Assembly (NCBI GenBank): GCA_963803575.1
Contig: CAWDMW010000002.1
Span: forward strand, 1,364,001-1,428,000
DNA length: 64,000 nucleotides
Reading direction: 5' to 3'
From: CAWDMW01 sp963803575
GTDB lineage: Bacteria; Pseudomonadota; Alphaproteobacteria; Rickettsiales; UBA998
In this document: positions 35,624 through 45,713 of the stretch, one piece after another
Position numbering within the stretch: position 1 is the stretch's first letter
Layout of the letters: the number at the start of each line of letters is the position of its first letter
The notes under the pieces: generated by a model
The model's database searches: none
Told to the model about the DNA's origin: nothing
What the model saw: the letters and a program-made list of their open reading frames with translations, nothing else
Made by a program: the position numbers and the translations under genes

Positions 35624-36657
35624 ACGCACTCAAGCAAGCAAGCATCGCCGTAAGAATAAAAGCGATAGCCAGAATCAATAGCGTGTTGGTACGCCACTTT
35701 CATACGTGTAAGGCCTGAAAAAGCGCTTACCAGCATAAATAAGCTGGAACGAGGCAAATGAAAATTGGTCAGTAGCCGATCAACGCAGCGAAACTGATAA
35801 CCGGGTGTAATAAAGATATCTGTTTCCTGTTCAAATGGGTGGATAATACCGTCTGCGTCTGTTGCAGATTCCAACGTTCGCATAGAGGTGGTTCCGACAG
35901 CCACAATGTTTTTGCCTTTTGCTTTGGCTGCATTTAACGCATTTGCGGTATCTTCGCTCAGCACCCCATATTCACTATGCATGACATGGTCGCGTGTATC
36001 GTCTGTTTTAACCGGAAGGAATGTTCCACCACCTACATGCAGCGTAACGTAATGTTGTTCAACACCTTTCTCACGTAACTGTTTTAGTAAATCGTGAGTA
36101 AAATGCAAGCCAGCGGTAGGGGCTGCAACAGAACCTTTATGTTTAGCATATACCGTTTGGTAACGTTGAACGTCTGCTGCTTCCTGCCCTTCATCTCTGC
36201 TGATATAGGGAGGAAGTGGCATATGACCAAGTTGGTTAAGGAGTGTCCAGAAGACTTCATCTGAACTGCACTGAAACGTAAGAGTCACATCACCCTGAGG
36301 ATGCTTTTCCTTAACGGTTGCGCTCAAACCATCAGAAAAATGTATGATATGGCCGCATTTCAGACGTTTAGCAGGTTTTGCAAAAGCACGCCAAGTGAGT
36401 GGCACGCTTAACTGCTTATGTAGCAATATCTCAATAGATACCTGATCCCGCATTCCATACAAGCGAGCTGGTATAACGCGGGTATTATTAAACACTAATA
36501 CGTCGTTTGACGTAAGTAACGTACCTATATCGTAAATATGATGATCGGAGAATGCGTCATGAGTCACGTGAAGCAGTCTGGCATCTTCACGGCGAGATGC
36601 AGGTTGATGAGCAATAGAGCTGGCAGGTAAATCGAAATCAAATAATGCTGTTTTCAT
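35608..36657 (-). CDS. queA: S-adenosylmethionine:tRNA ribosyltransferase-isomerase
   Basis: Transfers and rearranges the ribosyl part of SAM onto preQ1-tRNA to form epoxyqueuosine; acts after Tgt (2861-3967). 349 residues with FDLPASSIAHQPASRREDARLL at the start, HVGGGTFLPVKTDD, AVGTTSMRTLESA and NFHLPRSSLFMLVSAF near the end. Complete and normal in length. Confidence 0.95.
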   Translation of the reverse strand: MKTALFDFDLPASSIAHQPASRREDARLLHVTHDAFSDHHIYDIGTLLTSNDVLVFNNTRVIPARLYGMRDQVSIEILLHKQLSVPLTWRAFAKPAKRLKCGHIIHFSDGLSATVKEKHPQGDVTLTFQCSSDEVFWTLLNQLGHMPLPPYISRDEGQEAADVQRYQTVYAKHKGSVAAPTAGLHFTHDLLKQLREKGVEQHYVTLHVGGGTFLPVKTDDTRDHVMHSEYGVLSEDTANALNAAKAKGKNIVAVGTTSMRTLESATDADGIIHPFEQETDIFITPGYQFRCVDRLLTNFHLPRSSLFMLVSAFSGLTRMKVAYQHAIDSGYRFYSYGDACLLECVQEAG

Positions 36658-36678
36658 TGTACCTGCCAGTTATCTGAA

Positions 36679-37245
36679 CTATTGTGCTGCGCGTTGCTTG
36701 GTATCGGCTTTTACGTCAGCAGCTACTTGCATAGTTATAATATTATCTGGATTGCTCACTTCACCATTGCGTTGCTGGTCACCTTTTTTGATACTATCCA
36801 CATGCTCCATGCCAGAAATAACTCTGCCAAATGCCGTATATTGACGATCCAGGAAGTTGGAATCTTCCAGTACGATAAAGAATTGGCTGTTTGCAGAATT
36901 CACATTCGCCGCGCGCGCCATAGAAACGACACCACGCTTGTGCGGTACATCATTAAATTCTGCTTTCAGATCCTTTTTGTCAGAGCCGCCCATACCTGTG
37001 CCGGTTGGATCACCTGTTTGTGCCATGAATCCATCAATGACACGGTGAAATACAACATCGTCGTAAAAGCCTTCCCGCGTTAATTCTTTAATGCGTGCTA
37101 CGTGCTTTGGAGCTTTCTGAGGTAGTAGCTCAATAACTATCTGCCCATCTTTTGTGGTAAGATATAACGTGTTTTCTTTGTCTGCAGACTGTGCGTTCGT
37201 CGCCATAAAAATTCCTATAAATAAAGTTAAAATAATATGTTTCAT
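36679..37245 (-). CDS. Exported cyclophilin-type peptidyl-prolyl isomerase
   Basis: 188 residues with a Sec signal peptide (MKHIILTLFIGIFMATNAQS). The cyclophilin core includes FHRVIDGFMAQTGDPTGTG with the active Arg and Gln/Phe region, KRGVVSMARAANVNSANSQFFI and FGRVISGM. It probably folds envelope proteins in the periplasm. It lies 21 bases upstream of queA on the same strand. Confidence 0.92.
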   Translation of the reverse strand: MKHIILTLFIGIFMATNAQSADKENTLYLTTKDGQIVIELLPQKAPKHVARIKELTREGFYDDVVFHRVIDGFMAQTGDPTGTGMGGSDKKDLKAEFNDVPHKRGVVSMARAANVNSANSQFFIVLEDSNFLDRQYTAFGRVISGMEHVDSIKKGDQQRNGEVSNPDNIITMQVAADVKADTKQRAAQ

Positions 37246-37346
37246 GGTTGGCTCTCCTTGCTATAATATATTTGGTTGCTACGTTTTGTATGGACAATAA
37301 TCATATAAAACGTAATGAAGAAAAACTAGGAAATGACCGTAATTTA

Positions 37347-37811
37347 CTACACTAGCGATTGCAAGAAATTCTGTTCACCCATAGCAGCAATATGGCGGCG
37401 TTTTGCTTTCAATTCTTCCATATGCTTTTCTTCCCCAGCCAAAATATCTTCAATGAGATTAATGCTTGTAGGGTCATTTTCCTGACTACATATTGTATGT
37501 GCTACCATCAGATCAGCAAAGACCTGTTTTTCCAATTCGTAGTCACATTCAATAATCTCTATAGGATTCTCACCAATACGTAGGCGTCCCAAATCTTGCA
37601 GGTTAGGTAAACCATCCAGCATAAAGATACGTTCCATTATACTGTCTGCATGTTTCATTTCATCAATAGATTCCTGATACTCATGCTCAGCGAAGGTGAG
37701 GTACCCCTGATGTTTCAACATACGTGAATGCAGAAAATATTGGTTGATAGCCGTCAATTCATTCTTTAACAATATGTTCAATTGTTCAATGACTGTATCT
37801 TTATTGCTCAT
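37347..37811 (-). CDS. bfr: Bacterioferritin
   Basis: 154-residue iron-storage subunit forming 24-meric shells. The ferroxidase ligands are all present at canonical positions (E18, E51, H54, E94, E127, H130), and Met52 is the haem ligand, so it should be both catalytically active and haem-binding. Typical start LNILLKNELTAINQYF. The gene stands alone with its own upstream region; no ferredoxin partner (bfd) is next to it. Confidence 0.95.
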   Translation of the reverse strand: MSNKDTVIEQLNILLKNELTAINQYFLHSRMLKHQGYLTFAEHEYQESIDEMKHADSIMERIFMLDGLPNLQDLGRLRIGENPIEIIECDYELEKQVFADLMVAHTICSQENDPTSINLIEDILAGEEKHMEELKAKRRHIAAMGEQNFLQSLV

Positions 37812-37895
37812 AGTGGCGATCCCTGATGATTATGCTCTGTGGACACTATACCGAAAAATATTGTAAAATCCAGCGTTTCAAGCATCTATATCTCG

Positions 37896-39371
37896 CTACC
37901 GTATAAGTGTAGCGCTAGAGCTGCCATCCTGATTCCCCACCACCTGATCCACGTAGCTGTTTGCAAGAAAAGGACTATCTTTTAAGATGCTGCTTTTTTC
38001 CTCGTCCGTAAAACCGGAATGTGGAGTGCAATGCTTATCCTGAAACCGTGTTAGTCGTTTTTCAATACCTTTGGCTATTCGCTGTTCATCATGAACAATA
38101 TCATATTCGTCACTCAACACTTCTGCGAAATTATTGATCCGTTCCTGCACCTGTTTTGGATTTTCCTCATCTAAAGCCGGATCACAATGCATGATGCTGG
38201 CGGCTGCTGTTACAACATCATCAAAAGCAGGGTGACGCACTTTGTCAGCGAATGTTTGCAACACATTCCCCGCCAGGTAAGCCCCAGAAGATGCCAGCAA
38301 CCCTGCATCATACGGAGTTTGTTTTAGAGCAGCTACAGCAAAACCAACATTAGAGGTTGCAGAAATACCTGCAGCTACTTTCAATTGATTGTTTTGTATC
38401 CATTGCTTTAATGATTTCACCGTGTTTATAAAATCATTCGGCTCTGGCTCGAGATCTTGCATCGTTTCTACCGTGTTTAAGACACTTTGATCCCCCGACC
38501 GTTCCTGAATAAGTACATTGGAATCTTTTTTATCAGTAATAGAAGGCGATGCTGTAATAGCCATTGCGGTAAGTCCGCCTAAAACAGATAGAATCTCATA
38601 TTTTACTTCGGGTGTGTCTGGTGATAAACGTCGTGTTGCTGATACCAGATAAGACGCCATACCTGTTGCATTAATGGCAGAATTAATTTCCCACGGGTGA
38701 GTGCGTACAAATTCAATGGCACGCTGAGCAATGTTTTGCTCTGGCTGCTCAATGTCAAAAGAATCTCCTGCCTGAGCCTTGGAATAGGTATCGTTCACAA
38801 TATCATATACATTGCGTGATTTGTCTGCTTTACCAGAAGTAGCCAATAATATACCCGCAGCTGTGCTATAAGCAACAGACGCACTGGCTTTGAACCAGTC
38901 ACGTTGGGTTTCTTCTGCCATCTCGGTTTGCGGACTGGCAACAGCAGAGTAGAGTAGCCCCAAATTACCAATTACGTAGCTTAAGCCGGCAAGTGTGCTG
39001 GCATGTTCTTTCACAAAAGACTCAATAGGTGAAAGGTTATGATAATAATCGGGATCACTTACCGGGCTGAAATGGATGTCAGGTGATACGGTAACACTAG
39101 TGTTGTCATGTGCGCTTTTCCATTCTGGCCAACGTTGTGTAAGCAATTCAAGCAAATGGTTATCATTATCCAAACCACTAACACGCAGTACATGCTCTTT
39201 ATTAGGGCCATAATATCCTGGTACGGCTCGGACAGGTTCTTCGGAATTTAAAAAATCGGTTAGCGTCATTAGTGATCCCGCAGGCGCATCTTCAGGAGCA
39301 AAAATGACAGCGATACTGGAACCGGCAAGACCCTTACCGGTTTTAATGGTATTAATGTTATATGATGACAT
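37896..39371 (-). CDS. Unknown protein with three similar hydrophobic repeats
   Basis: 491 residues, no family recognised. Three similar blocks (about 117-185, 218-282 and 322-383) each start with a short amphipathic helix (FVKEH, FVRTH, WIQNN) followed by two Ala/Gly/Ser-rich hydrophobic helices, suggesting three membrane hairpins. The N-terminal 100 residues are soluble-looking (RAVPGYYGPNKEHVLRVSGL). The C-terminal 110 residues are charged. No signal peptide is evident. It is single and monocistronic between bfr and glmS. Confidence 0.65.
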   Translation of the reverse strand: MSSYNINTIKTGKGLAGSSIAVIFAPEDAPAGSLMTLTDFLNSEEPVRAVPGYYGPNKEHVLRVSGLDNDNHLLELLTQRWPEWKSAHDNTSVTVSPDIHFSPVSDPDYYHNLSPIESFVKEHASTLAGLSYVIGNLGLLYSAVASPQTEMAEETQRDWFKASASVAYSTAAGILLATSGKADKSRNVYDIVNDTYSKAQAGDSFDIEQPEQNIAQRAIEFVRTHPWEINSAINATGMASYLVSATRRLSPDTPEVKYEILSVLGGLTAMAITASPSITDKKDSNVLIQERSGDQSVLNTVETMQDLEPEPNDFINTVKSLKQWIQNNQLKVAAGISATSNVGFAVAALKQTPYDAGLLASSGAYLAGNVLQTFADKVRHPAFDDVVTAAASIMHCDPALDEENPKQVQERINNFAEVLSDEYDIVHDEQRIAKGIEKRLTRFQDKHCTPHSGFTDEEKSSILKDSPFLANSYVDQVVGNQDGSSSATLIR

Positions 39372-39453
39372 GCTTATATAATAGCGATTAAATAAAATGA
39401 TGAAATTACAATTATATGACGATGATGTAATACGCGACGCTGCCTATAGCAGG

Positions 39454-41283
39454 CTACTCTACAGTAACGGACTTTGCTAAATTTCTAGGCTGGTCGATGT
39501 CGGCACCTTTATGAAGTGCCACATAATAAGCAAGCAATTGCAAAGGCACGGCATACAAAATAGGGGCATGAAAAGGGTGGCATTCAGGTAATGCCACATG
39601 ATGCGTCATGTTGCCTTTAAATTCTTCAATTTTCTTTGCTGAGCTAATAAGTACGATATTGCCTTTTCGCGCAGCAGTTTCTTCCAGATTCGATGCTGAC
39701 TTCTCAAACAACTCGTCATTAGGTGCAATCACGATGATGGGTACGCCATCATCTACTAGTGCGATAGGCCCATGCTTTAACTCGCCTGCCGCGTAACCTT
39801 CAGCGTGAATATAGGATATTTCTTTCATTTTCAGCGCCCCTTCATTAGCCAAAGGATAGCTTGTTCCACGTCCAATAAATAACATATCCCGCGCATACAT
39901 TAATGCCAAAGCTAGTGTATCATAAGAGTTAACATCTTCCAGTACGAATTCAATTTTGTCAGCAACGTCACTTAAGCCATGAAGCAGGATATCTAACTGT
40001 TCGCTATTGATGGTTTGACGTGATTTAGCAATGGCCAGTGTTAAGCACGCAAGTGTTGTAAGTTGTGCGGTAAATGCTTTGCTGGATGCCACGCCAATTT
40101 CTGCACCAGCAAGTGTCAGTATAACACTATCTGCTTCACGCGCCATTGTACTAGATCGGACATTTACTAGGGCGATGGTATGTTGGCCCGCCTGTTTGGC
40201 ATAACGCAATGCCGCAAGAGTGTCAGCCGTTTCTCCAGATTGAGAAATACACATTGTCACACCATTTGAAGGCAACACAGGTTTACGATACCGAAATTCT
40301 GAAGCAACGTCAATACACACAGGAATAGCTGCATATTGTTCTAACCAGTAACTAACAATTTGCGCCGCATAATATGACGTGCCACATGCAATAATGGTGA
40401 ATGCTGGAATAGCATCCAGTGCAATATGTACGTCATCAAAATTAAATGTCTGAGTTGCATTATCATAATAATGCTGCATGGTTTTTCGCACTATGTCAGG
40501 CTGCTCATAAATTTCTTTTAACATGAAATGTGCGTAGCCTGCTTTATCCTGCGCTTGTGTTTCCATCAGAAAGGGAACAATGTTTGGTGTGGCAGGCTGA
40601 TGTTGACGATTGAACAGTTCGATATGCGAGTTACTCACAATAACGTAATCACCTTCATGTAAGAATATGCCTTTAGTCGCACATCCTTGCAAAGCGAGTG
40701 TGTCAGACCCAATCCAGCACTCATTGTCTGCGATGCCTACAACTAATGGCGATCCGTGTCTTGCAGCATAGAGAGTGTTGGGTGTTTCGCTGGTGATAGC
40801 GCAAATAGCATATGCGCCTTCTAAAACATTCAATAGTTCAGAGAATGCTTGTCTAAATGGTAACGAACGCTGCGTTACGGCGTGATGCAACCATTGGCTG
40901 ATGACTTCGCTATCTGTATCACTGGTAAATGTAGCACCTGCCTGTTGCAGCTCTACTTTAAGTTTTGCATGATTCTCAATGATACCATTATGAACAATAG
41001 CGATATTTCCAGTGCTATGAGGGTGTGCATTGCGTGTTTCTGGCTGGCCATGGGTAGCCCAACGTGTATGGGCAATACCTATATGTCCCTGAAGCGGATG
41101 ATTATTGATGTATTCACGTAATGCAGAGACTTTGCCTTTCTCTTTGCGTACCTGCAACGTGTTTGCCTCATCAATCACCGCAACGCCCGCAGAATCATAG
41201 CCGCGATATTCCAAACGTTGTAGCCCACTAAGAAGCAGGGGAGTAGCAGGCTGTTTGCCAAGGTAGCCAATGATACCGCACAT
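39454..41283 (-). CDS. glmS: Glutamine-fructose-6-phosphate aminotransferase (isomerising)
   Basis: Makes glucosamine-6-phosphate for peptidoglycan and LPS. 609 residues: an N-terminal glutaminase domain with Cys2 (MCGIIGYLG) and RGYDSAGVAV, then two SIS sugar-isomerase domains (IACGTSYYAAQIVSYWLE; FIGRGTSYPLANEGALKMKEISYIHAE), ending DQPRNLAKSVTVE as in all GlmS. Length is normal. It lies downstream of a terminator that closes the sucD transcript. Confidence 0.97.
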   Translation of the reverse strand: MCGIIGYLGKQPATPLLLSGLQRLEYRGYDSAGVAVIDEANTLQVRKEKGKVSALREYINNHPLQGHIGIAHTRWATHGQPETRNAHPHSTGNIAIVHNGIIENHAKLKVELQQAGATFTSDTDSEVISQWLHHAVTQRSLPFRQAFSELLNVLEGAYAICAITSETPNTLYAARHGSPLVVGIADNECWIGSDTLALQGCATKGIFLHEGDYVIVSNSHIELFNRQHQPATPNIVPFLMETQAQDKAGYAHFMLKEIYEQPDIVRKTMQHYYDNATQTFNFDDVHIALDAIPAFTIIACGTSYYAAQIVSYWLEQYAAIPVCIDVASEFRYRKPVLPSNGVTMCISQSGETADTLAALRYAKQAGQHTIALVNVRSSTMAREADSVILTLAGAEIGVASSKAFTAQLTTLACLTLAIAKSRQTINSEQLDILLHGLSDVADKIEFVLEDVNSYDTLALALMYARDMLFIGRGTSYPLANEGALKMKEISYIHAEGYAAGELKHGPIALVDDGVPIIVIAPNDELFEKSASNLEETAARKGNIVLISSAKKIEEFKGNMTHHVALPECHPFHAPILYAVPLQLLAYYVALHKGADIDQPRNLAKSVTVE

Positions 41284-41316
41284 ATAATGAGATTGCCAAA
41301 TAAAGGATTAAATGAG

Positions 41317-41362
41317 AAAAAGGCCGGACACCTTCACCGCAGTGAACATAATCCAGCCTTTT
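41317..41362 (-). terminator. Terminator after sucD
   Basis: On the minus strand AAAAGGCTGGA pairs with TCCGGCCTTTTT around a loop that contains a smaller stem (TTCAC/GTGAA), ending in a T-run. It separates the mdh-sucCD operon from glmS. Confidence 0.75.
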
Positions 41363-41394
41363 ACGTTTAGCAAGCGTTGGGTAAGAATTATACC

Positions 41395-42273
41395 TTAAGC
41401 AGCCAATAATTCTTTCATGGTTATACCAATTTGCGCTGGCGAACTGGAAACACGTATATCGGCTGATTTCATTGCTTCCACTTTATCATCTGCACCACCT
41501 TTACCACCGGAAACAATAGCACCTGCATGACCCATACGACGACCGGGAGGTGCCGTACGGCCAGCGATAAAGCCCACAATAGGTTTTTTGATTTTTGTGA
41601 TTCTTAATAAATTCTGCTGCTTCTTCTTCAGCACGACCACCAATTTCACCAATCATAACAATGGCCTGTGTTTCATCGTCATGTAAAAACATGTCAATCA
41701 CGTCAATGAAGTTTGTACCATTTACCGGATCACCACCAATACCAACACAAGATGACTGGCCAAACCCTTCCGCAGTTGTTTGTGCCACGGCTTCATAGGT
41801 TAGCGTGCCTGAGCGAGACACAATCCCGATATTTCCTTTTCGGTGAATATGACCCGGCATAATACCGATTTTACATTCATCCGGTGTAATCACGCCCGGG
41901 CAGTTGGGACCAATCAGACGAGTATTAGCTAGGCAGATAATGCGCGTTTAACTTTCACCATATCCAGCACCGGAATACCTTCCGTGATACACACAACCAA
42001 TTCAATTTTGGCATCAATCGCTTCCAAAATGGCATCAGCAGCAAAGGGAGGCGGAACATAAATCACACTGGCATTCGCTCCGGTTTTATGGCGCGCTTCT
42101 TCTACCGTATTAAAGACAGGCAGATCAAGATGTTGCATCCCCCCTTTATTAGGAGTCACACCACCAACCATTTTGGTGCCATAGGCCACAGCTTGCTCAG
42201 AGTGGTACGTGCCTTCACGACCAGTAAATCCCTGACAGATAACTTTGGTTTCTTTATTGACTAAAATAGACAT
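41395..42273 (-). pseudogene. sucD: Succinyl-CoA synthetase alpha subunit, frame disrupted at two places
   Basis: SucD carries the CoA-binding and phosphohistidine half of the enzyme that turns succinyl-CoA into succinate with ATP/GTP formation in the TCA cycle. Conserved blocks are all present: MSILVNKETKVICQGFTG, GGVTPNKGG, TRLIGPNCPGVI, GIVSRSGTLTYE, GIGGDPVNG, and the active-site region around RMGHAGAIVSGG. The frame breaks near 41932 (two extra T would restore KRALSASNTRLIG) and near 41597 (one extra A in an A-run, restoring HKIKKPIVGF). Protein conservation on both sides suggests consensus errors or very recent inactivation. Confidence 0.9.
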
Positions 42274-42287
42274 AATTTGAGGTTCCT

Positions 42288-43461
42288 TTACGCGGCTTGT
42301 TTGGTTTGAACGGCGGACACAATTTTGTTGGCTGCATCATCAAGATTATCCGCCGGAATAATATCCAGCCCGGATGAAGCCAGCATTTTCTTACCTAGTT
42401 CAACATTAGTTCCTTCCAAACGCACAACTAATGGAACAGAAAGTGATACTTCTTTTGCAGCCGCAATCACGCCTTCAGCAATCGTATCGCAACGCATAAT
42501 GCCACCAAAGATATTGACTAAGATTCCTTCCACATTAGGGTCTGACAAAATCAGTTTAAATGCTTGCGTTACTTTTTCTTTGTTGGCGCCACCACCAACA
42601 TCAAGGAAGTTTGCAGGCTCGCTACCGTTAAGTTTAATAATATCCATAGTGGCCATTGCCAAGCCGGCACCATTCACCATGCAACCAATGTTGCCGTCCA
42701 TTTTCACATAAGCCAGCCGAATTGTGCTGCTTTATGCTCTAGTGGATCTTCTTCATCAGGATCACGCATTTCCGCCACATCTGTTTGACGATATAATGCA
42801 TTTTCATCAAAATTAAATTTGGCATCCAAGCGCAACCAACTTGTTGTCACCAGTCATACCAATGGGTTAATCTCTAACTTGTGAGGCATCTGTATCAGTA
42901 AATGCCTCTATAAAGCGCGGACAAATTTAGAAATTGTTTTTGCTATCTTTATGAAGTCCAAGTGCAAATGCCAGTTTACGGGCATGAAATCGTTTGAATA
43001 TCCGCTGCAGGATCAACATCAACCATCACGATTTTTTCAGGTGTTTCAGCTGCAACTTCTTCAATATCAACACCACCTTCGGTAGATGCCATAAACGTGA
43101 TGCGGCTTGTATCACGGTCAACGACAACACTTAAATAAAGTTCTTTAGCAATATCGCTGCCTTCTTCAACGTAAATACGCTTCACGACATGACCTTCTGC
43201 ACCGGTTTGGTGCGTTACCAATGTCATGCCCAACATATCTTTAGCATATTGTTTGACTTCATCAGTTGTTTTAGCAATCTTGACGCCACCAGCTTTACCG
43301 CGTCCACCAGCATGAATTTGTGCTTTTACCACTTTAATGTTACCACTTAGCTCCTGTGCTGCTTTTTCTGCTTCTTCGGGTGTGTAGGCAACTTTACCGT
43401 TAGGTACAGGTACGCCATATTTACGCAAAATAATTTTTGCCTGATATTCATGTATGTTCAC
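42288..43461 (-). pseudogene. sucC: Succinyl-CoA synthetase beta subunit, frame disrupted by several indels
   Basis: SucC is the nucleotide-binding (ATP-grasp) subunit, partner of SucD. The first 150 codons are intact (MNIHEYQAKIILRKYGVPVP, KAQIHAGGRGKAGGVK). The last 140 are intact too (DGNIGCMVNGAGLAMATMD, GGGANKEKVTQAFK, RLEGTNVELGKK). Between about 42700 and 43000 at least seven single-base insertions or deletions break the frame. Correcting each gives a clean SucC middle (FHARKLAFALGLHKDSKNNF, QLEINPLV, DAKFNFDENALYRQTDVAE). The density of indels without substitutions points to poor consensus quality. Operon order mdh-sucC-sucD is typical of alphaproteobacteria. Confidence 0.9.
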
Positions 43462-43497
43462 TTGGATAACTCCTAAAGTATAATAATGTGTATGTTC

Positions 43498-44463
43498 TTA
43501 TGCTGCAATTTTGTTCAGGTCAATAGATTCAACGAGTTCACGCACAGCGGCAACTGATTTATCGAACTGACCTTTGGTTGTGTCGTCCATAGATAATTTC
43601 AACAATTTTCTCAACACCGTCCTTACCAATCACTGCGGGCACACCGACATATAGATTATCTACGCCATATTCACCTGTGAGGTGTGCGGCACATGGCAGG
43701 ATTCGACGCTTATCTTTCAGGTAAGCTTCTGCCATAGCAATAGCGGAAGCCGCAGGCGCATAATAAGCTGACCCTGTTTTCAGTAACTCGACAATTTCAC
43801 CACCACCGCTACGAGTGCGCTGTACAATCTCATCAAGTGCATTTTGAGTGATCCAACCCATTTTCACGATTTCCGGTAAAGGGATACCTGCAACCGTTGA
43901 ATAATTCACGACTGGCACCATCGTGTCGCCATGACCACCAAGCACAAACGTGGAGATGTCTTTAATAGATACATTAAGCGCTTCCGCCAGAAAGAACGTG
44001 AAGCGGGACGAATCCAGTACGCCAGCCATACCGCAGACTTTCTCTGACGCAAATCCGGTTTGCTGCTGCATTACCCACACCATGGCATCCAGCGGGTTGG
44101 TGATGACAATGACGAATGCATTAGGCGCATGTTCTTTGATACCGTGGGCAACGGATCGTGATGACTTTTGTGTTGATCTCAATTAAATCATCACGGCTCA
44201 TACCGGGCTTACGTGGCACCCCAGCAGTGACAATGCACACATCTGCACCAGCAATACCGCTATAATCATTAGTACCGCTAATACGCGCAGTCCGAACCAT
44301 CTACAGATGTAGACTGGCTGATATCCAGCGCTTTTCCCTGCGGCATATCTTCCGCTATATCGAATAGAATAACGTCCCCCAGTTCTTTCTGTGCTGCCAG
44401 ATGTGCAAGCGTTCCACCTATCATACCTGAGCCAATGAGAGCAATTTTTGGGCGATGCGCCAT
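43498..44463 (-). pseudogene. mdh: Malate dehydrogenase, frame disrupted by three single-base insertions
   Basis: NAD-dependent malate dehydrogenase of the lactate dehydrogenase-like type. Start ATG 44463 (MAHRPKIALIGSGMIGGTLA, Rossmann GxGxxG). Later blocks are VIVITNPLDAMVWVMQQQTG, LGGHGDTMVPVVNYS with the catalytic His, and GVPAVIGKDGVEKIVE. The frame breaks near 44285 (extra T, TATTAGC), near 44157 (extra A, ACGATCC) and near 43596 (extra base in ATTATCTATG). Repairing all three gives one ORF of about 321 codons ending at TAA 43498-43500. First gene of the suc operon. Confidence 0.9.
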
Positions 44464-44646
44464 AATCCTGTGTTCCTTATCCGTGATGTTATCTGTTACA
44501 TAGGTATTGGACACTATCTATTTGTTGACATGGTGACAAGCAGAAAATACATAGCGTTATACCTCAGCGTTACTTACAGGAAATGCCTTTATTTTCTGTT
44601 AAGACCATTGCTGTTCTCAGACGCAATATCCAGACAAATATAAGAT

Positions 44647-45618
44647 ATGTCCTTACCCTTCCCACATCCTGTTAACGAACATACCCTGCATCAAGCGTGT
44701 GACTTGTTGAAAGCAGGCAGTCTGGTTGCGTTTCCAACTGAAACAGTGTATGGGCTGGGGGCAGACGCTGAGTGTGATGATGCGGTGGCATCTATTTACG
44801 CGACAAAGAATCGTCCTTCGCATAATCCATTAATTGTGCATGTGCCTTCGCTGGATGTAGCGCTACGCTACGGGGTATTGTCTGAATATGCTATGAGGCT
44901 GGCAAATCATTTTTGGCCAGCCCCACTAACATTGGTGGTAGCATCCCGCCCAGACAATAAACTGTCATCTCATCTTCTGGGTACCGGAAACACGGTTGCG
45001 TTGCGTATACCTTCCAATACGGTAGCACAGTCATTACTTGAGGTATTTGGCCACGGTATAGCTGCACCTAGCGCGAATCGTTCAGGTAAAATCAGCCCGA
45101 CAACAGCGCAGCATGTATGGCGAGAATTTCATCAAAACCCGGGTAATCTGGCTGCTATACTTGACGGTGGTCAGGCAACCATCGGGCTTGAGTCAACCGT
45201 GGTGGATTGTACGCAGGATATGCCAGTTATTTTAAGAGCAGGTAGTATTACGCAAACGGATATTGCAAACATCGTTCCTTTAAAAGATAGTTACTCCAAA
45301 CGTGAAGCAGCCATGATTTCTCCGGGCATGTTAGATTCCCATTATGCGCCCGATGCATCTGTACGGCTGAACGCGTCAGAGGTTGGGGAAGGGGAAGCGT
45401 TACTTGCGTTTGGCATACATCACATGAATTGCCGGCATCAGCGTAATTTAAGCCTGAGCGGTGATGTGAATGAGGCAGCGTATCATCTCTATGATTACCT
45501 GCGGCAACTTGACGCTATGGATGATGTGAACGCTATCGCAGTGATGCCAATACCAGAGACAGGCATTGGCTGTGCCATCAATGACCGATTGCGACGCGCC
45601 GCCGCAAAACGTACCTAA
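44647..45618 (+). CDS. Threonylcarbamoyl-AMP synthase, Sua5 type
   Basis: Makes threonylcarbamoyl-AMP for the universal t6A37 tRNA modification. 323 residues: a YrdC/TsaC domain (GSLVAFPTETVYGLGADAE, KNRPSHNPLIVHV, IAAPSANRSGKISPTTA) and a C-terminal Sua5 domain after a linker at about 205-225 (SPGMLDSHYAPDA start). The fused Sua5 form is normal for many alphaproteobacteria. Divergent from mdh across 183 bases. Confidence 0.93.
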   Translation: MSLPFPHPVNEHTLHQACDLLKAGSLVAFPTETVYGLGADAECDDAVASIYATKNRPSHNPLIVHVPSLDVALRYGVLSEYAMRLANHFWPAPLTLVVASRPDNKLSSHLLGTGNTVALRIPSNTVAQSLLEVFGHGIAAPSANRSGKISPTTAQHVWREFHQNPGNLAAILDGGQATIGLESTVVDCTQDMPVILRAGSITQTDIANIVPLKDSYSKREAAMISPGMLDSHYAPDASVRLNASEVGEGEALLAFGIHHMNCRHQRNLSLSGDVNEAAYHLYDYLRQLDAMDDVNAIAVMPIPETGIGCAINDRLRRAAAKRT

Positions 45619-45713
45619 TTTGCATGGCAAACACACAGAATTGATTGCAATTAACAAATTCTATGGTCATGCTACGCATCATCATTATCTTTTTTAAAGG
45701 TTTATCTATTTCT

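Noticed and set aside
41395..44463. Programmed frameshifting as the cause of the broken mdh/suc frames
   Set aside because: Breaks are numerous, go both ways (+1 and -1) and mostly lack slippery sites; error or decay fits better.
45645..45713. N-terminal extension of AhcY and a possible SAH riboswitch before it
   Set aside because: The extension has no family similarity, and I found no riboswitch-like paired structure in this short AT-rich leader.
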